Shown here piece after piece: positions 24,620-33,116 of a DNA stretch of 40,961 nt. Position numbers and translations under genes: made by a program. The DNA is from an uncultured Eubacterium sp. (GTDB lineage Bacteria; Bacillota_A; Clostridia; Lachnospirales; Lachnospiraceae): assembly GCA_910589045.1 (NCBI GenBank), contig CAJUSH010000031.1:1-40961 (forward strand), read 5' to 3'. The notes under the pieces are model-generated. The model had not been told where the DNA came from. It worked only from the letters and a program-made list of their open reading frames with translations, and did no database searches. Numbering within the stretch: position 1 is the stretch's first letter; each line of letters starts with the position of its first letter.

Positions 24620-26083
24620 ATGACAAAAAAGAGAAGACATATATGCCTGCTTCTCATTGGAGCGGTACTTTTTCTGTACGGCTGTGCGGATGGGACTGAT
24701 GAGACGGGAAAGGTGTTGCCTTCGTATGCGGTGGAAGCCTCTTTGCAGGGGGAACCGCAGAATAGCGGGGATTTGGAGGAACCGGAGGATACGCACCAGG
24801 TGGAGAGCCACACGCAGGAGGGCATAGATATGGACGTGCTCAACAAAGCGGTGAACAGGATCCTTGAGGTGGGAAGCCGTGAATTTCTGGGGAGCTATCC
24901 CATTGACGAGTCCTTTTTATTCTGGTTTCGATCGACCTACGGAAAAGAGGCGTTAGAGCAGATAGCCGACGAGGCGACGGCAGGCCGGGATGCCAATATC
25001 TGGTATGAGGTGTCCGGGAGCTCCATACATGTGCTGTGGCTGGATTACTGTGAAAAATTTGATGCTCACAGAGAATACTTTGCGCGGCTGACCAGAAAGG
25101 AAGCGCTCTCGCAGGAGCAGATTGTCTTAAGCTTTACCGGGGACATGAATCTTGACGACCGCACCGGAACGATGAACTATCTGAAAACATACGGGCTTGA
25201 GTCGGCAATCAGCCAGGACGTGCGCGAACTGCTTGCGCAGTCCGATGTGGTGATGGTAAACAATGAGTGCACCTACAGCAGCCGGGGAGCGCCCCTGGCG
25301 GGGAAGGCCTACACCTTTCGTTCCGATCCGTCCAACGTTTCTATATTAAAGGAGCTTGGGGTGGATCTTGTGGGCATTGCAAACAACCATGTGTGGGATT
25401 ACGGGGCGGAGGCTCTCACGGATACGATCGCAGCGCTGGATGAGGCGGGGCTTGCATATGTGGGCGCCGGAAATAACCTCGAGGAGGCAAAGCACCCCTG
25501 GTATTTTGTCATAAACGGAAAAAAGATTGCATTTGTGGCGGCGACGCAGATTGAGCGCACGTACAATTATACAAAGGAGGCCACCGAGACGGAGGCCGGC
25601 GTGTTAAAGACGCAGACCCCGGACAAATTTTTAGAGGTGATCCGGCACGCAAAAAAGAAGAGCGATTATGTCGTCGCCTTTGTGCACTGGGGCACGGAGG
25701 GCACCAACTATTACGGGCAGGATCAGGTGCTGCTTGCGGAGCAGTTTGCGCAGGCCGGAGCGGATGCAGTCATCGGCGGGCACCCCCACTGCCTGCAGGG
25801 CATTACCTATATCGGGGATGTTCCGGTCATTTACAGTCTCGGCAATTTCTGGTTCGGAAGCACGCCCACGGACGGTGTGAAAAAAAAGGATACCGGTATT
25901 GCACAGCTGATGATCGACAGGGACGGCAGCATGCATTTTCGTTTTGTGCCCTGCATACAGGAGCAGTGGCAGACCTATCTGGTGACGGAGGAGGCCGAGA
26001 AAAACCGGATTCTTGACTTCGAGGAATATCTCTCGGACGGTGTCAGTATTGACGGGGACGGCTATGTGACGAAGTATGAATAG
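24620..26083 (+). CDS. CapA-family lipoprotein (poly-gamma-glutamate synthesis-like)
   Basis: The 487-residue protein starts with a lipoprotein signal (MTKKRRH, hydrophobic core, LYGC lipobox with C at about residue 22). After a linker and a helical region, a CapA-type metallophosphatase domain follows from about residue 170, with FTGDMNLDD, VNNECTYS, GIANNHVWDYG, FVHWGTEG, GGHPHCLQG and GNFWFGS. Members take part in capsule poly-gamma-glutamate synthesis or anchoring, but many stand-alone copies have unknown roles. No capB, capC or capD is present here, so capsule function is not implied. ATG 24620 is chosen because AGGAG is 10 nt upstream and a -10 at 24560-24565 excludes the earlier in-frame start at 24545. 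Confidence 0.87.
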   Translation: MTKKRRHICLLLIGAVLFLYGCADGTDETGKVLPSYAVEASLQGEPQNSGDLEEPEDTHQVESHTQEGIDMDVLNKAVNRILEVGSREFLGSYPIDESFLFWFRSTYGKEALEQIADEATAGRDANIWYEVSGSSIHVLWLDYCEKFDAHREYFARLTRKEALSQEQIVLSFTGDMNLDDRTGTMNYLKTYGLESAISQDVRELLAQSDVVMVNNECTYSSRGAPLAGKAYTFRSDPSNVSILKELGVDLVGIANNHVWDYGAEALTDTIAALDEAGLAYVGAGNNLEEAKHPWYFVINGKKIAFVAATQIERTYNYTKEATETEAGVLKTQTPDKFLEVIRHAKKKSDYVVAFVHWGTEGTNYYGQDQVLLAEQFAQAGADAVIGGHPHCLQGITYIGDVPVIYSLGNFWFGSTPTDGVKKKDTGIAQLMIDRDGSMHFRFVPCIQEQWQTYLVTEEAEKNRILDFEEYLSDGVSIDGDGYVTKYE

Positions 26084-26116
26084 ACGCTGCCGTGTACACA
26101 AGCAACAACAAAACGT

Positions 26117-26181
26117 TCGAAGCCGGACACAAAAATCCAGCGGATTTTTGCTGCGGCGTATTGGCGGACGGTCGGCTTTGA
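26117..26181. repeat. Nested inverted repeat before gpmI
   Basis: The inner perfect stem is CAAAAATCC (26130-26138) with GGATTTTTG (26142-26150). Outer arms TCGAAGCCG (26117-26125) and CGGCTTTGA (26173-26181) also pair, with one G-T. It may end capA transcription, although T residues sit inside the stem and not after it. Confidence 0.45.
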
Positions 26182-26214
26182 GCGCTTGCAAATAAAAGAA
26201 AAGAGGACAAAGAC

Positions 26215-27756
26215 ATGAGCAAAAAACCTGTAGTTTTAATGGTACTCGACGGTTACGGACTAAATGACAATCCGGAGTCAAACGCGATTGCGATGGCAAA
26301 TACGCCCGTGATGGATACCCTGATGAAGGAGTGCCCCTTTGTGCCCGGAAATGCATCCGGCATGGCAGTGGGACTTCCCGACGGACAGATGGGAAATTCC
26401 GAGGTGGGACACATGAATATCGGCGCGGGCCGCATCATTTATCAGGATCTGACCCGTATCACGAAGGCGATCGAGGACGGGGATTTCTTTGAAAATCAGG
26501 TATTGCTTACCGCGATTGAGAACTGCAAGAAAAACAATTCCGATCTCCATATGTGGGGACTGCTATCGGACGGCGGCGTACACAGTCACAACACACATCT
26601 GTACGGCCTGCTTGAGATGTGCAAGAAAAACGGCCTTAAGAACGTGTATGTGCACGCGTTTCTGGACGGCAGGGACACACCTCCGGCATCCGGAAAGAGT
26701 TATGTGGAGGCGCTCGAGGAGAAGATGAAAGAGATCGGCGTCGGAAAAGTCGCATCCCTGTCAGGCCGGTATTATGCCATGGACCGTGACAACAACTGGG
26801 ACCGCGTGGAGAAGGCGTACCGGTCGCTGACTACCGGTGAGGGCGTGCAGGCGGAGAGTGCCGTGCAGGCGATGGCGGACTCCTATGCCAATGACGTGAC
26901 CGACGAGTTCGTGCTTCCTACCGTGATCGTGGAGGACGGTAAACCCTTATCCCTCGTAAAGGACGGGGATTCCGTGATTTTCTTCAATTTCCGTCCCGAC
27001 CGTGCACGGGAGATTACACGTGCCTTCTGTGACGATGCGTTCAAGGGCTTTGCGCGTGAGCGTTTAAATCTGACCTATGTCTGCTTTAAGGACTACGACG
27101 AGACAATCCCGAACAAGCTTATCGCCTTTGAGAAGGAGACCGTGGAAAATACATTCGGCGAGTACCTTGCAAAGTGCGGCAAAAAGCAGCTGCGTCTCGC
27201 GGAGACCGAGAAATACGCCCATGTAACCTTTTTCTTCAACGGCGGCGTGGAGGAGCCGAATGTGGACGAGGCACGCATTCTTGTAAATTCGCCGAAGGAA
27301 GTTGCGACCTATGACTTAAAGCCGGAGATGAGCGCGCCCGAGGTGGGCATGGATCTCGTCGAGGCCATCAAGTCCGATAAGTATGATGTTATCATTATCA
27401 ACTTTGCAAACCCGGACATGGTGGGCCACACCGGTGTGCTTGAGGCGGCCATCAAGGCGGTGGAGCGTGTCGACCAGCTTGTGGGCGATGCCGTGCAGGC
27501 GGTAAAGGATGTGGACGGAGCCATGTTTATCTGTGCGGACCACGGAAACGCGGAGAAGATGGTCGATTACGAGACCGGAAAGCCCCACACGGCTCATACG
27601 ACAAACCCGGTTCCCTTTATCCTGGTGAATTACGACGCGTCCTACACGCTGCGGGAGGGCGGATGCCTGGCGGATATTGCGCCGACGCTGCTTGAGATCA
27701 TGGAGCTTCCTCAGCCCGCCGAGATGACCGGAAAGTCGCTGCTCATAAAGAAGTAA
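26215..27756 (+). CDS. gpmI: 2,3-bisphosphoglycerate-independent phosphoglycerate mutase
   Basis: The enzyme interconverts 3- and 2-phosphoglycerate in glycolysis and needs Mn2+. The 513 residues match the family. The start VVLMVLDGYGLND binds metal. The catalytic serine is in GQMGNSEVGHMNIGAGR at about residue 62. FLDGRDTPP, FNFRPDRAREITRAF and the metal-binding ADHGNAEKM with HTAHTTNPVPF are visible. ATG 26215 follows GAGGA. It is separated from the gapA cluster by about 20 kb. An antisense frame of 319 codons across its end is a shadow. Confidence 0.97.
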   Translation: MSKKPVVLMVLDGYGLNDNPESNAIAMANTPVMDTLMKECPFVPGNASGMAVGLPDGQMGNSEVGHMNIGAGRIIYQDLTRITKAIEDGDFFENQVLLTAIENCKKNNSDLHMWGLLSDGGVHSHNTHLYGLLEMCKKNGLKNVYVHAFLDGRDTPPASGKSYVEALEEKMKEIGVGKVASLSGRYYAMDRDNNWDRVEKAYRSLTTGEGVQAESAVQAMADSYANDVTDEFVLPTVIVEDGKPLSLVKDGDSVIFFNFRPDRAREITRAFCDDAFKGFARERLNLTYVCFKDYDETIPNKLIAFEKETVENTFGEYLAKCGKKQLRLAETEKYAHVTFFFNGGVEEPNVDEARILVNSPKEVATYDLKPEMSAPEVGMDLVEAIKSDKYDVIIINFANPDMVGHTGVLEAAIKAVERVDQLVGDAVQAVKDVDGAMFICADHGNAEKMVDYETGKPHTAHTTNPVPFILVNYDASYTLREGGCLADIAPTLLEIMELPQPAEMTGKSLLIKK

Positions 27757-27810
27757 ATACTGCGGTTCACGGGTGAGCCGCAGATAAATAGACAGGGGAG
27801 GGAAACATTG

Positions 27811-28686
27811 ATGAAGGAATTTCAACCGATCAAGGAGGGCAAGGTACGGGAGGTATACGACAACGGGGATACATTGATCCTGGTTGCCACAGACCGCATC
27901 TCGGCCTTCGACGTTATTTTGAAAAATAAGATTACGGACAAGGGCGCGATTCTCACGCAGATGTCTAAATTCTGGTTTGATTTTACAAAGGATGTGATTG
28001 ACAACCATCTCATCTCGGTTGACGCGGCGGACATGCCGGAATATTTTTCGGGGGAGCAGTTTAACGGAAACAGCACGCTGTGCAAAAAGCTTCGTATGCT
28101 GCCGATTGAGTGTATCGTGCGCGGTTATATAACCGGAAGCGGCTGGGAGAGCTATCAGAAGGACGGCACCGTCTGCGGCATTGCCCTGCCAAAGGGTCTG
28201 CAGGAGTCTGAGGAGCTGCCCGAGCCGATCTACACGCCCACGACGAAAGCGGATCTGGGAGATCACGACGAGCATATTACCTTTGAACAGAGCGTGGATA
28301 TTTTAGAAAAGCTCTATCCCGGAAAGGGCGGGGAGTACGCGTCTGCGATCCGGGATGCGACGCTGGCGCTCTACAAAAAATGTGCGGCGTATGCGAGGGA
28401 ATGCGGCATCATCATCGCGGATACGAAGTTCGAGTTCGGACTTGACGAGAACGGAAGGGTTGTGCTGGGAGATGAAATGCTCACGCCGGACAGCTCACGC
28501 TTCTGGCCCGTGGAGGGCTACGCCCCCGGGAAGCCCCAGCCATCCTTTGACAAGCAGTTTGTGCGCGACTGGTTAAAGAGCCATCCCGACAATGACAACC
28601 TGCTGCCGGATGAGGTCGTTGCAAAGACGATCGACAAATATAAGGAAAGCTATGAGCTGCTCACGAAAAAAGCGTTTTGCCGTTAG
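27811..28686 (+). CDS. purC: SAICAR synthetase (purine synthesis)
   Basis: The enzyme joins aspartate to CAIR with ATP to make SAICAR, step seven or eight of purine synthesis. The 291 residues include the family motifs GKVREVY, VATDRISAFDV, ECIVRGYITGSGW, and the late DEMLTPDSSRFWP. This version lies between the short bacterial and longer yeast-like forms in length. The ATG at 27811 follows a GGGGAGGG site; a TTG directly before it is also in frame. It is cotranscribed with purB, 42 bp later. Confidence 0.96.
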   Translation: MKEFQPIKEGKVREVYDNGDTLILVATDRISAFDVILKNKITDKGAILTQMSKFWFDFTKDVIDNHLISVDAADMPEYFSGEQFNGNSTLCKKLRMLPIECIVRGYITGSGWESYQKDGTVCGIALPKGLQESEELPEPIYTPTTKADLGDHDEHITFEQSVDILEKLYPGKGGEYASAIRDATLALYKKCAAYARECGIIIADTKFEFGLDENGRVVLGDEMLTPDSSRFWPVEGYAPGKPQPSFDKQFVRDWLKSHPDNDNLLPDEVVAKTIDKYKESYELLTKKAFCR

Positions 28687-28728
28687 CACCAGGAGGTACG
28701 CTGTTTTTGGCAGGAAAGGAGAACAAGA

Positions 28729-30162
28729 TTGCATACGGATAAATATATAAGCCCGCTCTCGGAGCGCTATGCCAGTAAGGAGATGCAGTATATTTTTTCG
28801 CAGGATATGAAATTTACGACCTGGCGTAAACTGTGGATCGCGCTTGCGGAGACGGAGAAGGAGCTGGGACTGGACATTACCCAGGAGCAGATTGACGAGC
28901 TCAAAGCGCATCAGGACGATATCAATTATGACGTGGCACGGGAGCGGGAAAAGCAGGTGCGCCATGACGTGATGAGCCATGTGTACGCCTACGGACAGCA
29001 GTGCCCGAAGGCAAAGGGCATCATTCATCTGGGGGCGACCTCCTGCTACGTCGGGGACAACACCGACATGATCGTCATGGCGGAGGCGTTAAAGCTGGTG
29101 AAAAAGAAGATCGTGAACGTGCTGGCGGAGCTGGCGGATTTCGCGGAGCGCTACAGAAATCTCCCGACGCTGGCATTTACCCATTTCCAGCCCGCGCAGC
29201 CCACCACGGTAGGAAAGCGGGCGACGCTCTGGATGCAGGAGTTTCTGCTGGACCTGGAGGATCTGGACTATGTGCTCGGCAGTCTGAAGCTGCTTGGCTC
29301 CAAGGGAACCACGGGAACCCAGGCAAGCTTTGCGGAGCTTTTCGACGGAAACGACGAGCTTATTGACAAGATCGATCCGATGATCGCGCAGAAAATGGGC
29401 TTTGAGAGCTGCTATCCGGTGTCGGGGCAGACCTATTCGAGAAAGGTGGACACCCGTGTTGCAAACGTTCTGGCGGGAATCGCGGCCAGCGCTCATAAAT
29501 TTTCCAACGATATCCGCCTTCTGCAGCATTTGAAGGAGATCGAGGAGCCCTTTGAGAAAAATCAGATCGGTTCCTCCGCGATGGCGTACAAGCGCAATCC
29601 GATGCGCAGCGAGCGCATTGCGTCCCTTTCCCGCTATGTGATGATCGATGCCCTGAATCCGGCTGTCACGTCTGCGACACAGTGGTTCGAGCGGACCCTT
29701 GACGATTCCGCAAACAAACGTCTGAGCATACCGGAAGGATTTTTAGCAGTTGACGGAATCCTGGATTTGTGTTTGAATGTAGTAGACGGGCTCGTTGTCT
29801 ATGATCGGGTGATTACGAAGCATCTGATGAGCGAGCTGCCCTTTATGGCGACCGAAAACATCATGATGGATGCGGTTAAAAAAGGCGGTGACCGTCAGGA
29901 GCTTCACGAGCGGATCCGCCAGCTTTCCATGGAAGCGGGACAGCATGTGAAGGCGGAGGGAAAGGATAACGACCTGTTAGAGCTGATCGCAGCGGATGAA
30001 TCCTTTGGCTTAAGCCTGGAGGAGCTGCAGGCAAACATGGACCCCGCAAAATATACCGGGCGTGCCGCATACCAGGTGGAGCAGTTTTTGAAAACTGTCA
30101 TCCGGCCGGTGCTGGATGCGAACAAGGAGCTGCTCGGCGTAAAGGCGGAGATATCGGTATAA
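28729..30162 (+). CDS. purB: Adenylosuccinate lyase, TTG start
   Basis: The enzyme splits SAICAR to AICAR and adenylosuccinate to AMP. The 477 residues begin HTDKYISPLSERYAS after a TTG start at 28729. That start is supported by AAGGAGA 7 nt before it, whereas the next in-frame ATG would remove the conserved SPLSERYAS segment. The family signature is GSSAMAYKRNPMRSE, with the catalytic serine in this flexible loop. HLGATSCYVGDNTD and THFQPAQPTTVGKR, which carries the catalytic histidine, are also present. It uses the product of purC, its upstream neighbour. Confidence 0.96.
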   Translation: MHTDKYISPLSERYASKEMQYIFSQDMKFTTWRKLWIALAETEKELGLDITQEQIDELKAHQDDINYDVAREREKQVRHDVMSHVYAYGQQCPKAKGIIHLGATSCYVGDNTDMIVMAEALKLVKKKIVNVLAELADFAERYRNLPTLAFTHFQPAQPTTVGKRATLWMQEFLLDLEDLDYVLGSLKLLGSKGTTGTQASFAELFDGNDELIDKIDPMIAQKMGFESCYPVSGQTYSRKVDTRVANVLAGIAASAHKFSNDIRLLQHLKEIEEPFEKNQIGSSAMAYKRNPMRSERIASLSRYVMIDALNPAVTSATQWFERTLDDSANKRLSIPEGFLAVDGILDLCLNVVDGLVVYDRVITKHLMSELPFMATENIMMDAVKKGGDRQELHERIRQLSMEAGQHVKAEGKDNDLLELIAADESFGLSLEELQANMDPAKYTGRAAYQVEQFLKTVIRPVLDANKELLGVKAEISV

Positions 30163-30222
30163 GGCGCAAAAGGCCGGAACGCGCACCGTCCGCAGCATTA
30201 TTTGTCATGAGGGAGGAACAAC

Positions 30223-31056
30223 ATGAAAATCACATCCGTGACTGACGCCAATGGTGTCACGACGACAACGATAGAGACTGACAGCAGCGTGAACAAATCC
30301 TCGGATTTTGCGTCTGAGCTGGGATCAAACCTGAAGACCAGCGCGTCGCTGGAGAAAATATTTACGGCTGCATCGCAGAAGTACGGCGTGGACGTGGAGC
30401 TGCTGAAGGCTATGGCAAAGGCGGAGTCTAATTTTAATCCCAACGCCACCAGCAAGAGCGGTGCGATGGGTATTATGCAGCTCATGCCTGCGACTGCAAA
30501 GGGGCTTGGCGTACAGGATGCCTACGACCCGGAGCAGAACATCATGGGCGGCGCAAAATATATTGCCTCCCTTCTGGAGCAGTACGACGGAAATGTTTCG
30601 TATGCCCTGGCGGCTTACAACGCGGGCAGCGGCAATGTGGCAAAATACGGCGGCATTCCGCCCTTCGAGGAGACGCAGAATTATGTGGCAAAAATACTTG
30701 GCTATCTGCAGGAGGGCGGTGTGACGATTCCCGACAGCTGGGCGGGCGATGCGACAAGCAATGCCTCGGCCGGCACGAATTCGACGCTGTCGGATGTGCT
30801 GAAGTCGCTGTTCACCAGGGACGATTACGAGGATTTCCTGCGTCTGTTTCTGGAGCGGTTCCTGACGCGGCTCGATGAGAAGGCGGCAGGGATTTCCGGG
30901 GATGAGGACGACGAGGAGCAGGACGATGCGGCGAGCGTGACAAAGGCGGCAGCGGACAGGACAAAAAATGACAGCGATGCCTACGTTGCTTATCGCAATT
31001 TCGCAAACACAAACCGCATTGCGATCTATTTAAAGCCGGATACGAGTAAGAGCTGA
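30223..31056 (+). CDS. Lytic transglycosylase domain protein without signal peptide
   Basis: The 277-residue protein has an SLT/goose-type lysozyme domain (about 42-157). The catalytic glutamate E68 sits in AKAESNFNPNATSKSGAMGIMQLMPATAKGLG, and ALAAYNAGSGNV closes the domain. The N-terminal 40 residues are Thr and Ser rich, polar and show no signal peptide, which is unusual for an enzyme that cuts peptidoglycan. The last 110 residues are acidic and of low complexity. A GGGAGGAAC site lies before the ATG. It may leave the cell through a flagellar or other route, as proposed for some Bacillus and Clostridium SLT proteins, but no such genes are nearby. Confidence 0.85.
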   Translation: MKITSVTDANGVTTTTIETDSSVNKSSDFASELGSNLKTSASLEKIFTAASQKYGVDVELLKAMAKAESNFNPNATSKSGAMGIMQLMPATAKGLGVQDAYDPEQNIMGGAKYIASLLEQYDGNVSYALAAYNAGSGNVAKYGGIPPFEETQNYVAKILGYLQEGGVTIPDSWAGDATSNASAGTNSTLSDVLKSLFTRDDYEDFLRLFLERFLTRLDEKAAGISGDEDDEEQDDAASVTKAAADRTKNDSDAYVAYRNFANTNRIAIYLKPDTSKS

Positions 31057-31136
31057 CATATCTTTGCCGCTTTTACGGCACGCGTGTGACAAGTAACCGG
31101 AACAGATAAATATTTCCGAAATTTTCAAATTAAGTG

Positions 31137-31165
31137 TTGACATGTATCTGCGAATATAGTATATT
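31137..31165 (+). promoter_or_regulatory. Promoter of tRNA-Thr
   Basis: TTGACA (31137-31142), 17 nt spacer, TATATT (31160-31165), 24 bp before the tRNA. Confidence 0.85.
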
Positions 31166-31189
31166 ATTATTCGTTGAGTGATTCGACAG

Positions 31190-31262
31190 GCTGCCGTGGC
31201 TCAGTCGGTAGAGCGTCGCATTGGTAGTGCGGAGGTCACGGGTCCGATTCCCGTCGGCAGCT
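31190..31262 (+). tRNA. tRNA-Thr (anticodon GGT)
   Basis: The 73 nt gene folds into a full cloverleaf. The acceptor arm GCTGCCG pairs with CGGCAGC. The D arm is GCTC/GAGC and the anticodon arm is TCGCA/TGCGG with loop TTGGTAG. The T arm is ACGGG/CCCGT with a TCCGATT loop. The anticodon GGT reads ACC and ACT. CCA is not encoded. Confidence 0.97.
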
Positions 31263-31265
31263 TTG

Positions 31266-31292
31266 GGTACAAGCAAAGGCTTGTACCTTTTT
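31266..31292 (+). terminator. Terminator of tRNA-Thr
   Basis: A perfect 9 bp stem pairs GGTACAAGC (31266-31274) with GCTTGTACC (31279-31287), with loop AAAG and a five-T run. Confidence 0.93.
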
Positions 31293-31299
31293 CATTTTC

Positions 31300-31328
31300 T
31301 TGACTTTTTTAGCGTGCAATGCTACGAT
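31300..31328 (+). promoter_or_regulatory. Promoter upstream of a small gene and mgtE
   Basis: TTGACT (31300-31305), 17 nt spacer, TACGAT (31323-31328). The transcript would start near 31335, about 285 nt before mgtE. Confidence 0.6.
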
Positions 31329-31360
31329 GAAAGAAATACTTGCAGAAAGAGGGTGGGACT

Positions 31361-31489
31361 ATGGACGGTTCTGATAGTTATGGGCATAAACAGGTGAACG
31401 ATCGACAGCAGAAAAATGCCCGCAGGATTCCACAGACCGATCAGAGCAGAGTCCATGGCATTGCTTTTATGCAGAAAAATTATACATGA
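31361..31489 (+). CDS. Possible 42-residue small protein upstream of mgtE
   Basis: An ATG at 31361 follows a GAGGGTGGG purine site and opens a 42-codon frame ending in TGA at 31487-31489. It was read by eye. The peptide is polar and basic, rich in Gln, Asn, Arg and Lys (MDGSDSYGHKQVNDRQQ at its start), with no membrane segment. I recognise no family. It has its own promoter 33 nt upstream of the ATG and is followed by a structured hairpin and T-run. It could be a small protein, or a leader peptide that controls mgtE. It may also be a chance frame in a non-coding RNA. Confidence 0.4.
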   Translation: MDGSDSYGHKQVNDRQQKNARRIPQTDQSRVHGIAFMQKNYT

Positions 31490-31498
31490 GTTTGTTGT

Positions 31499-31575
31499 CC
31501 ATCGTTCGTTTCATCGATTTTTGGTTTGCGCATTTTATGCGTTTGGGTAAGAAGAAAAAGAACGATGGATTTTTT
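31499..31575 (+). terminator. Structured terminator-like element before mgtE
   Basis: CCATCGTTC (31499-31507) pairs with GAACGATGG (31560-31568), and ATTTTTT follows. The 52 nt loop contains a second hairpin, CGCAT/ATGCG (31529-31541). It ends about 45 nt before the mgtE start, so it can act as a terminator or attenuator. The sequence does not match what I know of the Mg2+ M-box riboswitch. Confidence 0.6.
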
Positions 31576-31620
31576 ATGCCCTTTTTTCCCATGATATTGA
31601 GAAGAAAGGAGACGTAAACT

Positions 31621-33036
31621 GTGGAAGAAGAATTATTTATCCCGGAGCGGCCGGACTATGAGGCCGAGCTTTTGGAGATTCTCGATTCCGACGCGAAGCC
31701 CTCCGAGCTGCGGGAGCGTCTGGATGATTATCATGAGAATGATATCGCCTCCCTCTTAGAGCGTCTGGACAAGGATGCGCGCAGGCGCCTGTTCATGATT
31801 TTGAGTGCCGAGCGCATTTCCGAGGTGTTTTCTCACGTCGAGGAGGACGATATCCGGCATTATATCGTGGAGATCGGCGCAGAAAAGTCGGCGGAGATCA
31901 TGGCATCCATGGATGCGGATGAGATCAGCGACATCTTGGAGGATCTGGACGAGGAGGAGCGCGCAAAGGTCGAGGCGCTTCTGGATATCGAGACAAAAAA
32001 GGACGTTGAGCGCATTTCCGCTTATGACGAGAACGAGATCGGAAGCTACATGTCCACGAACTATATACTGATCAGCCGGGATCTGACCATCAAGGAAGCC
32101 ATGAAGTCGCTTGTGGAGCAGGCGGCGGACCATGATAACATTTCCACGATGTATGTGGTAAACAAAAACGGAACCTTTTACGGTGCGTTAAGCTTAAACG
32201 ACCTGATCATTGCCAGGGAGCACGAGGAGCTGGAGGATCTGATCGCGACATCCTTTCCTTATGTTTATGCACAGGAGGGTATCAGCGACTGCATCGATGA
32301 GCTGCGGGACTATTCCGAGGATACGATCCCGGTGCTCGATAACAACAACCGCGTGATCGGCGTCGTGACGGCTCACGATATCGTAGAGATGATCGATGAG
32401 GAGATGGGAGAGGATTACGCGAAATTTGCGGGTCTGACCGCGGAGGAGGATCTGAACGAATCGCTGCTTGCGTCCATGAGAAAGCGGGTGCCATGGCTTG
32501 TGGTGCTCTTTGTCATGGGGCTTGGGGTCTCGACGATCACGGGGCTTTTTGAGCACGTCATGTCGGAGCTGACGATGATCGTCACCTTTCAGTCCCTCAC
32601 CCTTGGCATGTCCGGAAACGTGGGGACCCAGTCCCTTGCGGTGACGCTGCGCGTGCTGACAGACGAGGAAAACCTGGAGGGAAAGCAGAAGCTTTACCTC
32701 GTAGGAAAGGAAATCCGCGTCGGCATGTCCAACGGCCTTTTGCTCGGGAGCATCGCGTTCCTTTTCATCGGCGGCTATCTGTTTTTTATCAAGGGACAGC
32801 CCATGGGGACGGCGTTTCCCATATCGGGCTGCATCGGGCTTGCGCTCTTAGTTGCCATGACGATATCCAGCTTTACCGGGACGGTCATCCCCCTCTTTTT
32901 CAATCGGATCAAGGTGGACCCGGCGGTGGCCTCCGGCCCGCTGATCTCAACGGTTAATGATCTTGTAGCGGTTGTGACCTATTACGGGCTGGCGTGGATT
33001 TTGCTGCTGAATGTGCTGCAGGTCGCGATTGTGTGA
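31621..33036 (+). CDS. mgtE: Magnesium transporter MgtE, GTG start
   Basis: The protein is a Mg2+ channel gated by cytosolic Mg2+. The 471 residues show the acidic N-domain of helical repeats (about 1-130), two CBS domains (about 132-255) and a membrane part with about five helices (about 285-471). The pore motif ITGLFE and the MSGNVGTQSLAVTLRVL segment are visible. GTG 31621 has AAAGGAGA 7 nt upstream and gives the expected N-terminus. It probably uses the promoter at 31300 and reads through the hairpin at 31499-31575. Confidence 0.95.
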   Translation: MEEELFIPERPDYEAELLEILDSDAKPSELRERLDDYHENDIASLLERLDKDARRRLFMILSAERISEVFSHVEEDDIRHYIVEIGAEKSAEIMASMDADEISDILEDLDEEERAKVEALLDIETKKDVERISAYDENEIGSYMSTNYILISRDLTIKEAMKSLVEQAADHDNISTMYVVNKNGTFYGALSLNDLIIAREHEELEDLIATSFPYVYAQEGISDCIDELRDYSEDTIPVLDNNNRVIGVVTAHDIVEMIDEEMGEDYAKFAGLTAEEDLNESLLASMRKRVPWLVVLFVMGLGVSTITGLFEHVMSELTMIVTFQSLTLGMSGNVGTQSLAVTLRVLTDEENLEGKQKLYLVGKEIRVGMSNGLLLGSIAFLFIGGYLFFIKGQPMGTAFPISGCIGLALLVAMTISSFTGTVIPLFFNRIKVDPAVASGPLISTVNDLVAVVTYYGLAWILLLNVLQVAIV

Positions 33037-33116
33037 GCCATGTTTGTCTGAGCCGGTTCTTTGAGCCGGGCAGTGATATTCGGACAATCAAATAAAGAAG
33101 TTATGGGAGGATGCAG

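Noticed and set aside
27316..28275. Antisense open frame of 319 codons across gpmI and purC
   Set aside because: Both strands overlap two clearly conserved enzymes on the plus strand. The frame has no ribosome binding site and no family-like motif, so it is a shadow of GC-rich codons.
31293..31620. M-box (ykoK) Mg2+ riboswitch before mgtE
   Set aside because: The region is of suitable length, but the conserved M-box core sequences that I know were not found. Only the simple hairpins could be supported.
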